In this document: positions 33,607 to 48,100 of the stretch, one piece after another | How positions within the stretch are numbered: the stretch's first letter is position 1 | Layout of the letters: each line of letters starts with the position of its first letter | Origin: Cryptomeria japonica | Lineage: Eukaryota > Streptophyta > Pinopsida > Cupressales > Cupressaceae | Assembly (NCBI RefSeq): GCF_030272615.1 | Contig: NW_026729155.1 | Coordinates: 105,314-169,313 of the forward strand | Length of the DNA: 64,000 nucleotides | Direction of reading: 5' to 3' | Made by a program: the position numbers and the translations under genes | Notes under the pieces: model-generated | What the model saw: the letters and a program-made list of their open reading frames with translations, nothing else | Database searches by the model: none | Told to the model about the DNA's origin: nothing

Positions 33607-35679
33607 CAACACCCTTTTCAAAACACATTGAATGTACACAAGATGCATAAAACATACATAAGTAGACAAAAAAATTTAGCATACCTTGGGAATGAGATGG
33701 GGGGGTGTGAATCATTCTAGACATTAAATTGATTCACTTAACTTTTAATCTTCAAAATGCAATCAATTTATCCTTAACTTTAAATATAACAAGGAAACAT
33801 GGGATTGTCAAATACAATGCACAAAAGAACACTAGATTTACATGGAAAATCCTAATCAAGGAAAAACCATGGTGAGAGTTAACTCACAATATATATGAAA
33901 TCATTGAAAATTTATTTTAGGTAGCCACTATCAAGGAAGCATACTACCACCTTGAAGACTTGAAGGCTAAGATGAACTATCTCAAGGCAAGATACAAATG
34001 AATTGTTAGCTAAAGATCATTGCTTGAGGGAAAGATACATAGACAAGAAATCTTTAAATCAGCAAAATAAAGTCTTTCTCCAACCATGAAGCTATCGTTG
34101 AAATTATACACAAGCAACAAACTCCAACAATAATCACCACCACATTCACTGTCTTTGTATCATGACACATTGCAAATGATATGATCATGAAAAGCATGTA
34201 CAGAACATAAATATTTCACACATTACCTCATCACCTCTCCCACATCACAGCTCCTTCGAAAACACATCATAATAGTGATTTTATTTTTTATTAATACCAT
34301 TTTCTTCATTACAAACATCAATTAGGTTGGCCAAAATAAGGGACAAGCATTGGTCCTAACAAGATAGAAACCAAACACAATTTTTTTAAATGTTGTCCAA
34401 TCTAGGAGATGGAGAGGACCCAAATAGATCATATTAAACTTCTCTAAGCATCCCCAAACCATATACATGCTAGCACACATCATCCAAGGTCGACAACAAG
34501 AGTGTGTAGATATGAAATGTAGCACACAACTAGTCAGCCCAAAATACATCATTCAAATGAAATAACTCAAAGCAAATCTTCATATGCTATAGGTAGGACC
34601 CAAACAAAACTTAACACACTCTCTAACATTGGCACATATCATTAAGAATTAAGTGCAAGTTGGTAAACAAAATTATTTTAGCCAAGTATTGTATTTACCC
34701 AAAAACACATCGGACATAAATGCGGTACCAACAAAAACATCCAACACCATGCATAGTACATACATGGAAATTCATATGAAATCTAACAACACTTCCAAAA
34801 ACTTCTTTCTTACTATCAGATCGATACATGCTAGCGCAATACAAACAAATATGAAACACCTCATCACTATACTATCATGAAACAAAGTGCTAAATACAAC
34901 ATCAATAAACCAAGTCTTAGTGAGCACATCACCACTTGAAACTAGAATTAAGATAATGCACAAGCATTAGAATCATGTCCTCCAATTTGAAACACTTGAA
35001 ATATCAATACAAAAGAATATGGAGCATTTTTTAAACCAATCAAACAGCTTTTGATAGAGAGCCAAACTGTTAGAAAACAACCATCTGAGACTAATTTAGC
35101 TGCAAAACCAATAACCTATAAAGATAGTAGTGCAATATCCATGGAACACAAACACTAGTTCCAAATCCACAAGGTCAAGTTCACAATAGCAGAGGAATGC
35201 AGAGAATTGTTCTAGCTAGACTTTAAATGCTTTTTTTTGTATATTGTGATCCATCACACCTCAAAACATTTTGAAAACATCATTAGCTAGATAAAAAGTA
35301 TTATAACCAATTTGAACACATCCTCAGCCATCATCAATAGTCTCCATCCAAAAGATAGCTTCATTATACAATCACAATAGCATCATTGATAGAAAAATGA
35401 TATCTCAAATAGAGTGTAGATATCAAACATGAATGAATTTGGATATCCACAACCTAGAGAAACTACAACCATCGGTACTACATTATAACTCTAGCAACAC
35501 AAAATCTACATATGATGTCATATCAACAACATTAGTGAAAACATCGGTACATCAACAATATCAACAATAGTAACATCAACAACATCAATGACCATACAAT
35601 AAACTACACAAACATCACTAAGGACAACACATATTGTCACACATCAAGTTTGAATAAAAAACACCAAACATTTCCAACA
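33607..35679 (-). mobile_element. Copia-type 3' LTR (minus strand), interrupted
   Basis: On the minus strand the LTR starts TGTTGGAAATG at 35679, directly after a purine tract. It is about 2 kb of non-coding text with CAACATCA-type short repeats at 35520-35640 and a G-run (gatgggggggtgtgaatca) at 33697. At 33606 it meets the start of the Gypsy LTR, so the Gypsy fragment probably inserted here. Confidence 0.55.
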
Positions 35680-35691
35680 TTCTCCCCCTTT
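35680..35691 (-). promoter_or_regulatory. Copia polypurine tract
   Basis: The minus strand reads aaagggggagaa immediately before the LTR start TGTTGG, the usual Copia arrangement for plus-strand priming. Confidence 0.7.
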
Positions 35692-35959
35692 GTTATTGAT
35701 GGCAACTCAATTGCATAACCTCTCCCTATCAGTAATATTTCTCCCCCTTTCACATCAAGGACAAAAGGTGCATATAATAATCATCATTTCAACATCAAAA
35801 CAGTTCTCTTCTTCTTTTATCAGAAGACCTCTCTCTTTTTAACAATCCAAAATATTCTTATTACAACAAAAAACCAACCAAATGCTCCCCTTGAGAGTGC
35901 CACACAACATAAATCTATGACTAAGAATTCATCCTGAAATTTATCCTATGCATCTTAGT

Positions 35960-36480
35960 TAGAAGGAGGGACAATAATTCCTATCTTTTATTGGAGATAC
36001 TCAAAGTTATCTTTTTGAACTGCCTTCGTGAAAGTGTTTACAATCTAGTCCTTAGTACGTACATACTCCAATCTGAATTCTTTATTTGCAACTTTCTCCC
36101 TCATGTAGTGTTCATTGATAGAAATATGGTTTGTTCTCGAATGCTTTATAGGATTATTTTAAATATGAATTGAACTTTTATTATCACACATAATAGGAAT
36201 AGGCTCATCATAAACTACATTTGCATCTTTCAAAGTCTACTTAATCCACATCATCTGAGTGCAGCAGGATGTTGTAACAATATACTCTACTTATACGATG
36301 GATAAACACAATGAATCTCGCTTCTTGTTTAACCAAGAGACCATCTACCTTAAAAGAAAAATGCGCTTCCACTAGAACTTCTTTTTTAATCTGCACAACC
36401 AACCAAATTAGCATATATGTAATCCACGAGTGAGAAATTACAACCCTTTTATTTGGATTGTGTAAATTCACATTGTGTCC
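35960..36480 (-). pseudogene. Copia RNase H remnant
   Basis: The minus strand gives KVDGLLVKQEARFIVF (36350-36300), then DEPIPIMCDNKSSIHI (about 36200), HSRTNHISINEHYMREKVAN (about 36150-36090), LEYVRTKD and FTKAVQKDNFEYL (to about 35990). These are the C-terminal motifs of Copia pol. Stops are present, and nothing further upstream of pol was recognised above 36480. Confidence 0.75.
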
Positions 36481-36484
36481 TAGT

Positions 36485-38730
36485 GCTAAGGCATTAAAAA
36501 TAATCTTAGCAATGTGTTTTATTTATATGATATCCTATGATTAATTATTGTTGTTATCAATTGAAAGCACCATTTTTAGTAAAATATTATTTTCCCACTT
36601 TTCAACACTTTCACCAATTTACTCACATATTTTTTAAAATAAAATATTTCTTTCAATGACTGTTATATTTTTTAAAATTTTACTATCAAGATGAATTGGA
36701 CAATCACCTAGCTACCAATCTCTTTATGCTATATTCCTTACTCATCCTTTTTTTCACCTTGTTTAGTTTTAAACTGAAATAATAATAAAAGTACATTAAG
36801 TAAATTTTATAGTGATCAATATCCAATAATATTTTTTTTTTCTATAATGTCAAAATGATGAAAAATGTCATGTAAGAGATGTTCTAAAAGATGAAAATGA
36901 TAAGATAATAAGTTTAATTTGAATGCAACTCTTGTGATTGTATATAAAATATTAATTAGTAACAAAGGATCTAATGCTTCACTTACACATTCTCACTAAG
37001 GTGTGCCATATTTTTAGAACTACTTTTACCAAACTTTCTAATATAATTTTTTTTTAAATGTCATTTGTATTATAGATTGGATGTTATAATATACAATTGA
37101 ACCTAATCTTATACACAAGAATAATTTTCAAGATTTATAATAAAGTGATGATAAATTGTTTAGAAAAAAATATATTCCCCGTCTAAAAAATAGGAAGATA
37201 AGAAAACTCTAAAATACTTGAAAATAAGAAATTGGTTGAATGGAGTGTAAGGTTTAAATAATTGTGATGCACACAAGAGAAAAGTAGATGAAATCAAATA
37301 TTTTAATAATCCCTAAATATCGACTTGAAAGTTTTAACTAAAGCATATAGTATTCTAAGCATTGGGTTGTAGGATAATCAATTTCATGGTATTATGCAAA
37401 TTAAATATTTATGCTTTAGACCATATTTATTAAAAGGTAATTATTGTAACAAATTTGATTTTAATTTTATAATTTGTGAAGTACTCAAATAACCATATAC
37501 TTAAAATTCTAGACACAAGTATCCTGAAGACTAAAGTAAGTTAAGGGTATCTAAGTATTTGTAATAACCATGCATAGGTATGATGAAAAAAAGGGTTTAG
37601 TGAATTAAGATAAGAAAGATATAAGATAAAGGGTATGGAAAAATAAGATCATCAAAACATTCATAGGTCTAAAATTAATTCTGATTTGAACAAACATTAT
37701 ATAAGAAGAATATCACACAAAGCATTATAAAATAAGAATAGTGTTGCTAACAAAATTTGGGTTAATGGAGAAACTATTACCTAATGTTAAGGATAATTAT
37801 CTCATATTAATTAATTATAATTGGTATTGTAGTATATTAAGTATCAAGATCTACTACATAAAGATAAACTTTCGAAAATCAATATTTCAAAATTACAATA
37901 AGTAATTAGCAACATCATATAGAAAATACACTTGAATTTTAACAAAAAAGATAAGAAGCATGTTTCTAGAAAGCCCTATAATTGGAAATTAATAAAATCA
38001 ACCGTACATGTATATTAGAAGATATGGGAATTTATGTTTTGATGAGATCTAGTACTACTACTAATTTCTCAAATAGAAAATTATCAAACCTCACATATAT
38101 GAGTCATATTAGGGTGGTAAAATTGAGGGACTTCATACATATGATAGTAGTAGCTAATTATACATGATGATTCTTCATGTTGAGGAGTCATGTTTTATAT
38201 TTTGTGCATATGTAAGTTTCATATCAAGACCATAGTTAGGTTGTACAAATATTAATATCCCACATAACAATTAAATTATCAAATGATTAAAATTTAATGA
38301 TAATTTTCTAATATATAAAGTTTTGTATAGATGGAAGATGGGTGTAAAATTGACTATGCATCATTATTTCTTATCTAGTGAATCTATGATGCTTGTGTAT
38401 AATTTAAACACTATTAGTCTACATATTGATATATTTGATGAGAAAGACTAATTGTATTGGAATACCTTTTGTTTAATACAATTGGTATAATTCTTTTAAT
38501 ATTTCTTTTTAAATAGATTTCTCAGGTTAATCTTGTGTCTAATATTGATATGTAATCTACCCTATATTTAATGTGCTTTCAGTCAAATTGATATATGAAT
38601 TGATATTACAAACATGATTATACTTGTATTACATAATCTAAAGATGTTCAAATAAACTAGATTATTGTTAATCTATAGGAAATATTAAATTAATTAAATT
38701 TTAAAGAAAAAGTGGTTCATTAACATCAAA
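36485..38730. other. AT-rich DNA without recognised features
   Basis: Long A/T tracts and short open frames only. No retroelement motif or host exon was seen on either strand. Confidence 0.5.
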
Positions 38731-38734
38731 ACCT

Positions 38735-39185
38735 CACATGGCCCCCCTTGACTTTAGCTTCCTAAAATTAATTTTTGATGACTCATCGAAAGGGAATATA
38801 GGACGTTGGGTGAGAGAGGGTGGCATTGTGAGGAATGAAATTATAAAAATAATAGTTCTTGTCTACATGGTCAACCTAGGGATTTATACTTCTAATTTCA
38901 TTAAGGTGGCAGTTACTTTTCATGACATATCTCTAGCCAAGGATAAAGGTTTAAATTATATCACAATAAAAGGGGATTCAAAGAATGTCATAATGATTCT
39001 CTATGATAAGGGATCCCTTGAATTCTCCATGAAGGCTTTAGACATTCATTCCCATCACATTATCTCTACTCTTAGATAGATAAAATTGCCTGACATCCTT
39101 AGGGAAGGGAACAAGTCAATTGTAGGTTGGCTAACCTGGACACCTTTATCAGATATTTGCAAACATAGAATTCTATGAATGATCT
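38735..39185 (+). pseudogene. LINE RNase H remnant
   Basis: Open for 113 codons (38738-39076): LIFDDSSKGNIG (first catalytic Asp retained), GGIVRNEIIKII, ISLAKDKGLNYITIKGDSKN (third Asp retained) and, past a stop, LREGNKSIVGWLTW. The second catalytic Glu position reads Val/Phe. It matches the RNase H of plant L1-type LINEs; no RT precedes it, so the copy is 5'-truncated. Confidence 0.7.
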
Positions 39186-39299
39186 CCCGAGTGATATTTT
39201 TACCATGATTAAATGTGATATAAGCTATAATGTGGAGTAAATATTTATGGGTTTCCATGTTAATAATGGCTTTTCTATAACCTCTTGTCATCATTACAC

Positions 39300-41165
39300 T
39301 ATGACGGAAATGATTATTTATTTATACAAAGGAAATGGTTTGTTAAACTTCTTTAAACTTTTTCATCTTCTACTATGATCTCGACTACCACGGGTGGTGA
39401 TTTTATTTAGGTGGAGTGTGATAATTGTGTGACCCTTAAAAAGGATCAGGTCCTTTGACCCATTTTAGAAAGTGGGGATTTTTTCTCCTACATTGAGGCC
39501 ATGATTGGTCATGACCTCTCTCTTTCTACTATGTTTTATTTCTCTTAAGTTGTTGGTAGGGTTTGTATTATGGGTGTGTCTTTTGTGATGTCAATGGGTC
39601 ATGTTTTAACTACCAATGGTCTCTTAGTTGACTGGGCTACATCCCCTAAGAAGCCTAAAGGAAACTATAATAACTCTATGAATTTTTTGGTGGTAATGAA
39701 GAAATCTCATAGTTGCCAAATGGGTTCAATAGGGAGGACCTCTTGGGGGAATGGAAGGATGTTGTAGTGTTGCCAATGTAGTATGTGATTCTTAATGATA
39801 GGCATAAAAGGTTCCACTCTCAAATTTTTCCTATGCTCAACCATTTTAGGCACAATTTTAAGATGAATTCACTCTGAAGATTTCCACTTCTCTTTCTCAG
39901 TCAGTTGTGGTGGCCCAGTCAAAGGATAATGTGTTACCCCATCAAGGGTCATTATGATGTTTTTTTTTTTAGTTCAGCCTCACCCATACTCATTTTCCCC
40001 ATTCAAACCTTACCTTGATTGTGGAAGTATCTAATTGTTCTGAGCCTAATTTTTAGGGTGCGTCTTACTTGACTTTGGTTACTCTCTCCTATAAGAATCC
40101 CACATGTGTCAATTTACAAGACATTGCTAAAATAAAAAAAATTTAAACCCATGCTCAATCATAGAAGGACAATAATGTGGACCATGAGGTCATTTTGGAT
40201 AATTATTTTTTCTATTTGGTCTAGATTCTCTGAATGGACGCTGATGATTCCCATACTAATGTGATTGGGTTATCCCCTAATACTTCTTTGTCGGTCTAAG
40301 TCTCCCCTCCCTATTACCTTTTTTTTTTTTTTTTCTCTTGGAGAGATTAGTTTGGAAAAGGTTGTTGACAAGGTAAATGAATTATGCACTCCCTATAATA
40401 AATATAATGAGACCATTAGATGGTTGCTGGTTTAGTTGAACACTACTAAAAGAAAAATCATTAGGCTAGAGGCTTAGGTTGAGGTGTATATGAGGGTTGG
40501 GGATTGGTACTTTGACAACAAGAATGAGAACGTCTAGGCGAATGCTAGTGATATCATTGACAAACTTAATAAATGGGTTTCCATGGACAAAGAGGTGAAG
40601 GCTCTAAAAGAAAATATGGCCTTACAGAAGGAAAGGAAGAATATGGAGAGGTCTATCTCTATTCTTGAGGTTAAGAAAGATGTGTTGAATAATAATTTGA
40701 ATGATATGCTTTCCTTTAGTAGGAGATAGTGAATAATATGTTGGGCTCGATTTCGGTCCTGTACTAGGAGTTAGATAGGAAACATGCCAAGTAGAAGACG
40801 TCTCCTAAAGTTATTGCTAGAGCTTTGGAGTAGTATAGTAAAAAATTAAGGATCATGTTTATTCCATATTTTTATTCTTCCCAAAGAGATCAATAAAATC
40901 AAAAGGCCCTCCTTTTGGGAGAAGTTGATTTTTTTCAGTCAAGAGTGACATAATGTGAAAGTCCCTAGTGCATAGGCTTTCTATTTGTGTCTCCTCGAGG
41001 GTGCATTTTGGTGTTTTGATTTTCAATCTTTTTTTTGCTTTTATCTAGTTTTGGTTCAAATGGTGGGTCTTTCATACATCATGACACCTCTCTTTTTTAC
41101 CGGTGGACTATTATGTAAGGGTTTGGGCCCTTTCTTCATTTATTAAATCAAAACATCACATTTTT
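39300..41165 (+). pseudogene. ORF-X copy following LINE RNase H
   Basis: The decayed reading includes ESGDFFSYIEAMIGHD (about 39460), GVSFVMSMGHVL (39573) and, in another frame, NREDLLGEWKDVV (about 39730) and MLNHFRH (39834). This is the same LW..V...I..DGR....F..LNHFRH pattern as the copy at 7956-8260. A possible coiled coil follows (KALKENMALQKERKNMERSI, about 40600). The 3' end at 41095-41160 has 'aagggtttgggcccttt' and 'tattaaatcaaaaca', similar to the ends at 5310 and 9950. It lies about 120 bases after the RNase H at 38735-39185. Confidence 0.5.
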
Positions 41166-43330
41166 TGTATAAGAACTTGTCTCGATTATTTTACGAAAGC
41201 TATGATGTTGTACATCTATAAACAATTTTAGTGTAAGATATTTAAAGGATTCTATTAAAACTGAAAGATTATCTATTTTTACACTCATGACTAACTAGCA
41301 CATTAATGTTGTTTATCTTTATCAAAAACTAGCACATTAACGTTTGTTAGTCAATGTTTCAAGGGAAAAAACATTGAGTTATCGAAGATGAATGTAGAAG
41401 ACATGTTGATAGAAGAGATCAATACATTGTGATATTTCCTTTGGTAAAAATTCATAGTATGCTTGATCAGGACTAATTTAGACTAGATAAAAAACAAGAA
41501 GTAGTAATTTTTCATTTTTCATTTTTTGAATTCTATTAATAAATACTTTAGAAAACCTTATACATATCTATCATGGAAGAATATAAGACACTATTATTAG
41601 TCTAGAGTCTTATGAATAAACCTTTCTTACAAATGCTCCATTTAAAAAAAAAAAAATATTGGAAAAATCCTAAACGATCATCTCAAAACATTAAATGTAC
41701 TTCTCAATCAATTACTATTAACAGAAATCAAACTAAATGAAACTAGAAGAAGAGGGTAAATGCATAATACTACTTTATTTTTAAGTGATTCATTGTAGAA
41801 TGTGAGTATCAAAAACAGGGTAATGGTTCTTGAACAAAACATGAGAACATTATAGGTGTCTTTTTATTAAAAAAACCAAGAGAAAGCCAATAGATGATTC
41901 TTGTAGTGGTATCCTAGTTATATGGGATGGGTCAGAAGATCGAGGGGATGTAAAGAAGGCTAACATGATTGTTTTATACTAAGAAGCCTGACTCTAAATG
42001 CACCTTACTAAATTGAGTTTTCAACATATTGTTAATCTATGAGGTTTATGGAAATCTAGATGCCAAAAGCAAGGAAAGGAGAGGTGTGTTGTCGGCTTTC
42101 AAAATATGTTGTCGGATAAAGAAAGATGATAATTATTATGTTGAGAGGCATTCCTACAGTCACAGCAGGGGGGGGAGTGAAGGCATCCGTGTATACACTA
42201 AAGAAAATGGAAACCTATTGGTGGCCATGCATCGTAACTGCTCCAAGTATGTGTGGACCATTAAAGAAAATGGCAGACGTAATTGATGAAGATGAAATGA
42301 CTAGATTCCTTTTGTTTATTATTAATGGTGTTTGAAAATATAACGTCAAACGTAGCAGTTACATGCAACAGAAGAAAGAAGGAAGGAAGGAAATTTATTG
42401 TCTTTAAATGAAACCATTTTGTCTCTGAGATATCTTTGTTTTGCAATTATAGTCATTGCATCATTGTTGAGAAGGATTTGGAGTTATCCACCAGAATTTG
42501 CAGGTTAGATTTAATATATATATGTAATCTGAATTTCAATTTCTTTTTTGCATGTTATTGATCTTAGATTGAATGATAGACATGTGAGAAGAAGAATACA
42601 GGTTGGAGGAATGACGTTAGTCTGAAAAGAACCAAATGGTATCGACGGTGGAGGAAGGCAACCATTTTGGGAAGTGCTTACATCTCATCAGAGACTGGTA
42701 TCTCATGAAGCTTTTCCTTACAATCCATTATATATATATCTTCTATGAATCAACAAAACATTTATATTACTGCTTTTTTTCTATGGCCTTGCATGTAGAG
42801 TAATTTTGTTGGATGATATGAACTATGCTGTGAGTAAACGGCATGATATTAGAAGAGTGAATGTTTTAAATTCTTGCTTTGTTGGGTGAGGACACCACAA
42901 TGGCTGGTATGTTGAATATTTATATTATTTCCTACACTTATTTCTATTCAGCTCTGGTGTAGAAGCTCAAGTAAAATGATTGGCAGATGGCATTGCACTT
43001 ACTACACATTTTTGTGGTATTGTGGAAGCAGATTTTTCTACTACATGTGAGCTTTTTCTTGAATCGGTTTGTTTGTTCTTCACCAATGGCTAAAGAAAAA
43101 GGAATGTGGCCTGATGAATTATGTGTAGAAGTGGAGAATACCATTCTATAGTTAAAATATGTACAAGAGTGGAGAATATTAATTCCACAATTACAAATGC
43201 ATTGGAAAGTGGAAAATATCAAAGGACTTCAAACATATGGAAGTTTAAAATATAAAGAATATGTCAAACCTGGTTAGCAATTCTCTCTTTTTAGAGTAAT
43301 TAAAATGAAAGTTTCTTAAACCATAATGAT
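41166..43330. other. Intergenic DNA with two unexplained overlapping frames
   Basis: 42029-42283 and 42126-42332 are open in two overlapping plus frames (85 and 69 codons). Neither matches a family I know. The region also has an A13 run near 41645 and AG-rich repeats (gaagaaagaaggaaggaagg, 42371). The rest holds nothing recognised. Confidence 0.35.
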
Positions 43331-43340
43331 TTGATGCATC

Positions 43341-43455
43341 TGCATGCCCTATTCAAAATCTCTCATTTTTACACAAGCAAGAATAATAACAAATGTTTGC
43401 ATGCCCTATTCAAAATCTCCCATTTTTATTTAAGCAAGAATAATAACAAATGTTA
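43341..43455. repeat. 57-bp tandem duplication
   Basis: tgcatgccctattcaaaatc starts copies at 43341 and 43398, each ending in 'aagaataataacaaatgtt'. They differ at only a few positions. Confidence 0.9.
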
Positions 43456-45135
43456 CAAATATATATTATATAATTGTTACAGAAAAATATTAATTTTAAA
43501 TTATTATTTAAAAATATTAGTTTAAATTTCTTATTTAGAAAGATTGAAAGAATTTTTCTTTTTTAAAAATATAAATACAAAAATATAATTTATGCTTATA
43601 CAAATAGCACAAAAATAATATTTATTTTTTAATTTTTAATTTAAAAAGATAAAAAATATAATGTTTCTAATTTAAAAAATCAAAATTTGTGCCTATACAA
43701 ATAGTGCAAAAATGATATTTAATTCTTAATTTTCAATTTTAAACCTTGGTTATTTTGCAGGACCTAATTTTAAGGTCATGTTTTAGAAATTAAACAGAAA
43801 AAATATATTTTTCTAAAATTAAGTGTTCCTTCATTTAACAATTAAAAAAATAGAAATTAGTTTAATTTTAGATTTTGAAATGATTTGCATGCAAAAAGAC
43901 AAAATACAATAGAAATATGAATACCATAATATGTGCTTTAGTTGTTTTAAAACATTAGGATCCTTCTAATTTATTGAAGTTATTACTGTGAATAATATAT
44001 ATTAGTTACATATTAAATATAGAATAAAAGTTTAGATAAAGCAAGTTATTTCTTATAAAATAGATGTTTCCAAGTTTTGTTTGCGAAAAGATCAAGAGTG
44101 TAGTAAAGATAAGAAAGATAGAGAACTTAGTAAGTTTTTTTTAATAAAAATACAAAACTTAGTAAGTTAGAAGAAAATTATGTTAATTATTTGTAGCGAA
44201 AGAATGGATTTTTCATAGAGACATGGCATTAAGAGATGCACAATTTTAATAAATTAAAGAAACATTATATGTAATGAAGTATAGATTTTAATATAAAAGA
44301 ATACAATGTTCAATCTCCGTGATATATTCTAAAATATTTTTTAAAATTTCTATTTCATTTGTGATAAACTTTAGAAAGTATATAGGTACTTCATCATATG
44401 AAATAATTTATTCTAAAAAGAGAAGAAATTAGACATGAAAATTCATGGGCATTTGTAGGGATATGAATTATATGTTTACATACAAATAATTAATTAAATT
44501 ATTTCTTTTTTTGAACTTACAAATGTATTTTTCTCATAATATACAACAAATTTGAGTTAGAAGAATAATGACAGATACATATTTAAATATATGTAAGAGG
44601 ACAAAACACTTAGTGCACATGTCCTAACCATGGTAGCTTATGTTACCTAATTAAATAAAAGAATAAAAACAATATTGTAGCTAGACATAAAAGAAATTAT
44701 GCCATTCTTTATCTTTATTTGCTAATATAATTTAGATTTGACATCAGTATTATCATGTTTATGTCTCTCTTATTATATTTAATAAATTGGTAAATAAGTT
44801 TAGTTTAATTAATTAGTATATTCAAAGTAGAGTAATAAAAGTTGTCAATGTAGTGTTTTTTCTATATAATTAATGTAAGTATAGATATAATATTTATCTT
44901 TTTATTTAATTAAATTTTAATATATGAATATTTTTAATGGATTTTAGATAGAAAATAAAAATAACATAGATATATTATTGAAAGGAATCATGGAGTTTAA
45001 TTAAATAAATAAAATATGGAAAACTAGCTTAAGCATAGAAGAACATCTATATCAATATAACAAATATAACTCTCAAATTTGAAAAATTAATGAATTGATC
45101 AATATTAACCATTTTTTTTTAATTTAAAAACTATA
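43456..45135. other. Very AT-rich DNA with a 100-bp degenerate duplication
   Basis: No coding signal. 'tatacaaatagcacaaaaat' near 43597 and 'tatacaaatagtgcaaaaat' near 43695 mark a local duplication about 98 bases apart. Confidence 0.5.
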
Positions 45136-45139
45136 AGAC

Positions 45140-48100
45140 AAAACTTCATCCACCAAGTTGAATCATAACTCTAATCCTAATGCCTAAATCAAGTTAACAC
45201 TACCCTTAACAATAAACTAAATCAAACTTTAACCCTAATTTATCAATGGCCTTAAACCTAATTGAATTGTAATCTTATTTGAACCCTAATCCTACCCTAA
45301 TGGTAACCATGATCAATAATTGTAATTTTATTATAATGATAACATAGGCACAACCTTAATCAAATAGTACCTACATGCTCATCCTAACTCCAACCCTAAC
45401 CAAATAGTAAAACAAATTGAACCCTATCCCTAAAAATAATTTAACAATAAACCAAAATGCTTGACCATAATAGTAAACAAATTATACCCTAAACCTAGCA
45501 ATAAACCAAGTTGAACCCTAAGCCCCTTTAACATAATTGAAAAATTCACTTATTAAAACCATAATTCTATTAGTAACATAACTTGAAACTAATATAAACC
45601 AAATGGAATCATAAACCAAATTTAACCTTAAGTCCTAACCTAACCATGATGTAAATCCTAACAACAGTCATAACCCTTACCCTAAACCTAGCCCTAACCA
45701 TAATACTAACTGTAGCCCTTAATCCTAACCCTAACTATGATAACAACCCTATCTCTAGCCATAATTATAACCATAACCCTAAACCCTAAGCCTAACCATA
45801 ATCTTAACCTCAATCATTTTGTAAATCCTAACCCTTATAGTTAACCATATCCCTAACCCTATCTATAACTATGATGTAAGCTTTATCCCTATCCATAATC
45901 CTATTTGTAATCGTAAACAATAATCCTAACCATAATCCTAATCCTCTAACTCCAACCCTAATCCCAACCATGATGTAGATCCTAACCCTAACCCTTTACC
46001 CTATCTCTAACCCCATCCCTAACCCTATCCATAGGATGAATCATGTTGTAAACTCTAACCATAATCCTAACCCTAAAACTTATCCTAGCCCTAACTATGA
46101 TGTAAAACCTAATTGTAATCCTAATCCTAACTCTAAACTCTAATCCAAACTATAACCCTAACCCTAACCATAGTCCTAAGCCCCAACACTAACCATAATC
46201 CTTACCCTAATTGTAACCTTGATGTAAATCCCGACCCTATCTATATTAACTACTGCCATTGCTTTGAATAATTTTTTTTATCAAATAATATTATGATGTT
46301 AGTGTTACTTCAATTGTAACTGAGCTAACTTCATCAATGAGAATAACAAAATAGTTATAATTTATATCATTTTTAATTAGCTTACCTTTTATAATCCTTC
46401 CACTTTCACCAAAGCTATTAGAAAAAGATCCTCCACATACTCCACTCCTCAGCAAAAAATAAATCATATAGCATATATATTAAATGCTCCAAAGTAAATT
46501 CAAATTTATATTAATACCATAAACCTAATTAAACCTTAACTTTAACCTTAAAATGAAGCTTCATTATATAATCCTAACCCTCACACCATGCTTTATCCTT
46601 AAACTCTAACTCTATTTGAATACTAATGCTAAATCTAACTGTAATTAAACCCTAACCCTAATCCTAATCAATATGTAAATTCTAACCCTAGGAATAACCT
46701 TAATTATAACCTTAAAACTAACCATAACCCAAACCCTAAAACTAACCCTAATTTGAATAATAATGTAAACACTAACTATCATCCATATCCTAATTTTAAA
46801 CCCTATCCCAAACCATAACCCTAACCCTTACCATGATTCAAATCTTAAACCTAACCATAATCCTAAGCCCTGGTCCTATCCATAATCGTAACAATAACCC
46901 TAATCATAATGCAAATCCTAATCATAATGTTGACCCTAAACCTAACCTTAACCATGATGTAAACACTAACATTAATCCTAACACTAACCATGATATAAAC
47001 CATAACCCTAGCTATAATACTAATGTTAACCCTAACACTAACCTGAATGATGATCTAAACCATAACCATTACCATAGTCCTAGCCACAACTCTAAACCAT
47101 TACCTTAATCATAACCCTAACCCTAACCGTAACCTAACCTAATCATAACCCTAAACCCTAATTCTAAAATTAGGGAATGGCTCTATAGCCCTTAGGTCCA
47201 CCAATCATCTATTACAATGTATTAATAATATATAAAAGACATTAATATCTTGGTTCAACCTAAGGGTTGGATAGTTTTTCCCCTAAAAAATAACCCTAAA
47301 CCTAACCCTTACCATGATGTACACCCTAACCCTATTCATAATTCCAAACATGATGTAAAACCTAATCCTAACCATGATGTAAATTTAAACCCTAACCATA
47401 ACATAATAATAACCCAAACCAGAAACCCTAACCTAAGCAATAACCCTAACCCTAACCATAACCCTAATTAAATTTGAAAACTAACCTTCAAACGAAGCTC
47501 TATTATATAGCCGAAAACCTAACAACGTTCTTTATTCTTAAATCCTTACCCTTCTTGAGTCATAACACTAACTCTAACCTTAGTTTAGTTGTAATACTAG
47601 CCCTAATCCTAATTAAACCCTATCCCTAATGCTAATATTGATTCTAATTGAACCTCCACCCTTACCCCAAGCATTATCCTAAAATAGCAACTCTAATTGA
47701 TAACTAAAACCAAATATAGCTATTATTCTATCTATAATACTATAATTCCCTCTAATCTAGACCTTAACCCTAACCCTCACCTGATAATGACCCAAAACCT
47801 AACTTTATATCTAATTATTAATTATAATCTTTAACCTAACTTTATATCTAATTATTAATTATATATAACCTTATAATCCTAACTATATAACCCTAACCCT
47901 AATCTTAACCTTAACCCTAATTAAAATCACTAAGATTAACTCAGATCGTAACCCTTACCCCAACCCTAACCTTAATCCTAAGTACAATACTAACTCTCAT
48001 TATAACTATAACCCTAACCCTCATTATAATTATATCTCTAATGCAAAACCTAATCCTAAGCATAAACCTGACTATGATATTAGCCCTAACCCTAACCCTA

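Noticed and set aside
34322-34963. Frames of 60-76 codons on both strands
   Set aside because: They lie in Copia LTR sequence and match no family.
46833-47471. Open frames rich in Asn-Pro-His (46833-47108, 47250-47471)
   Set aside because: They are translations of the degenerate CCCTAA-type repeat; any frame of it is open.
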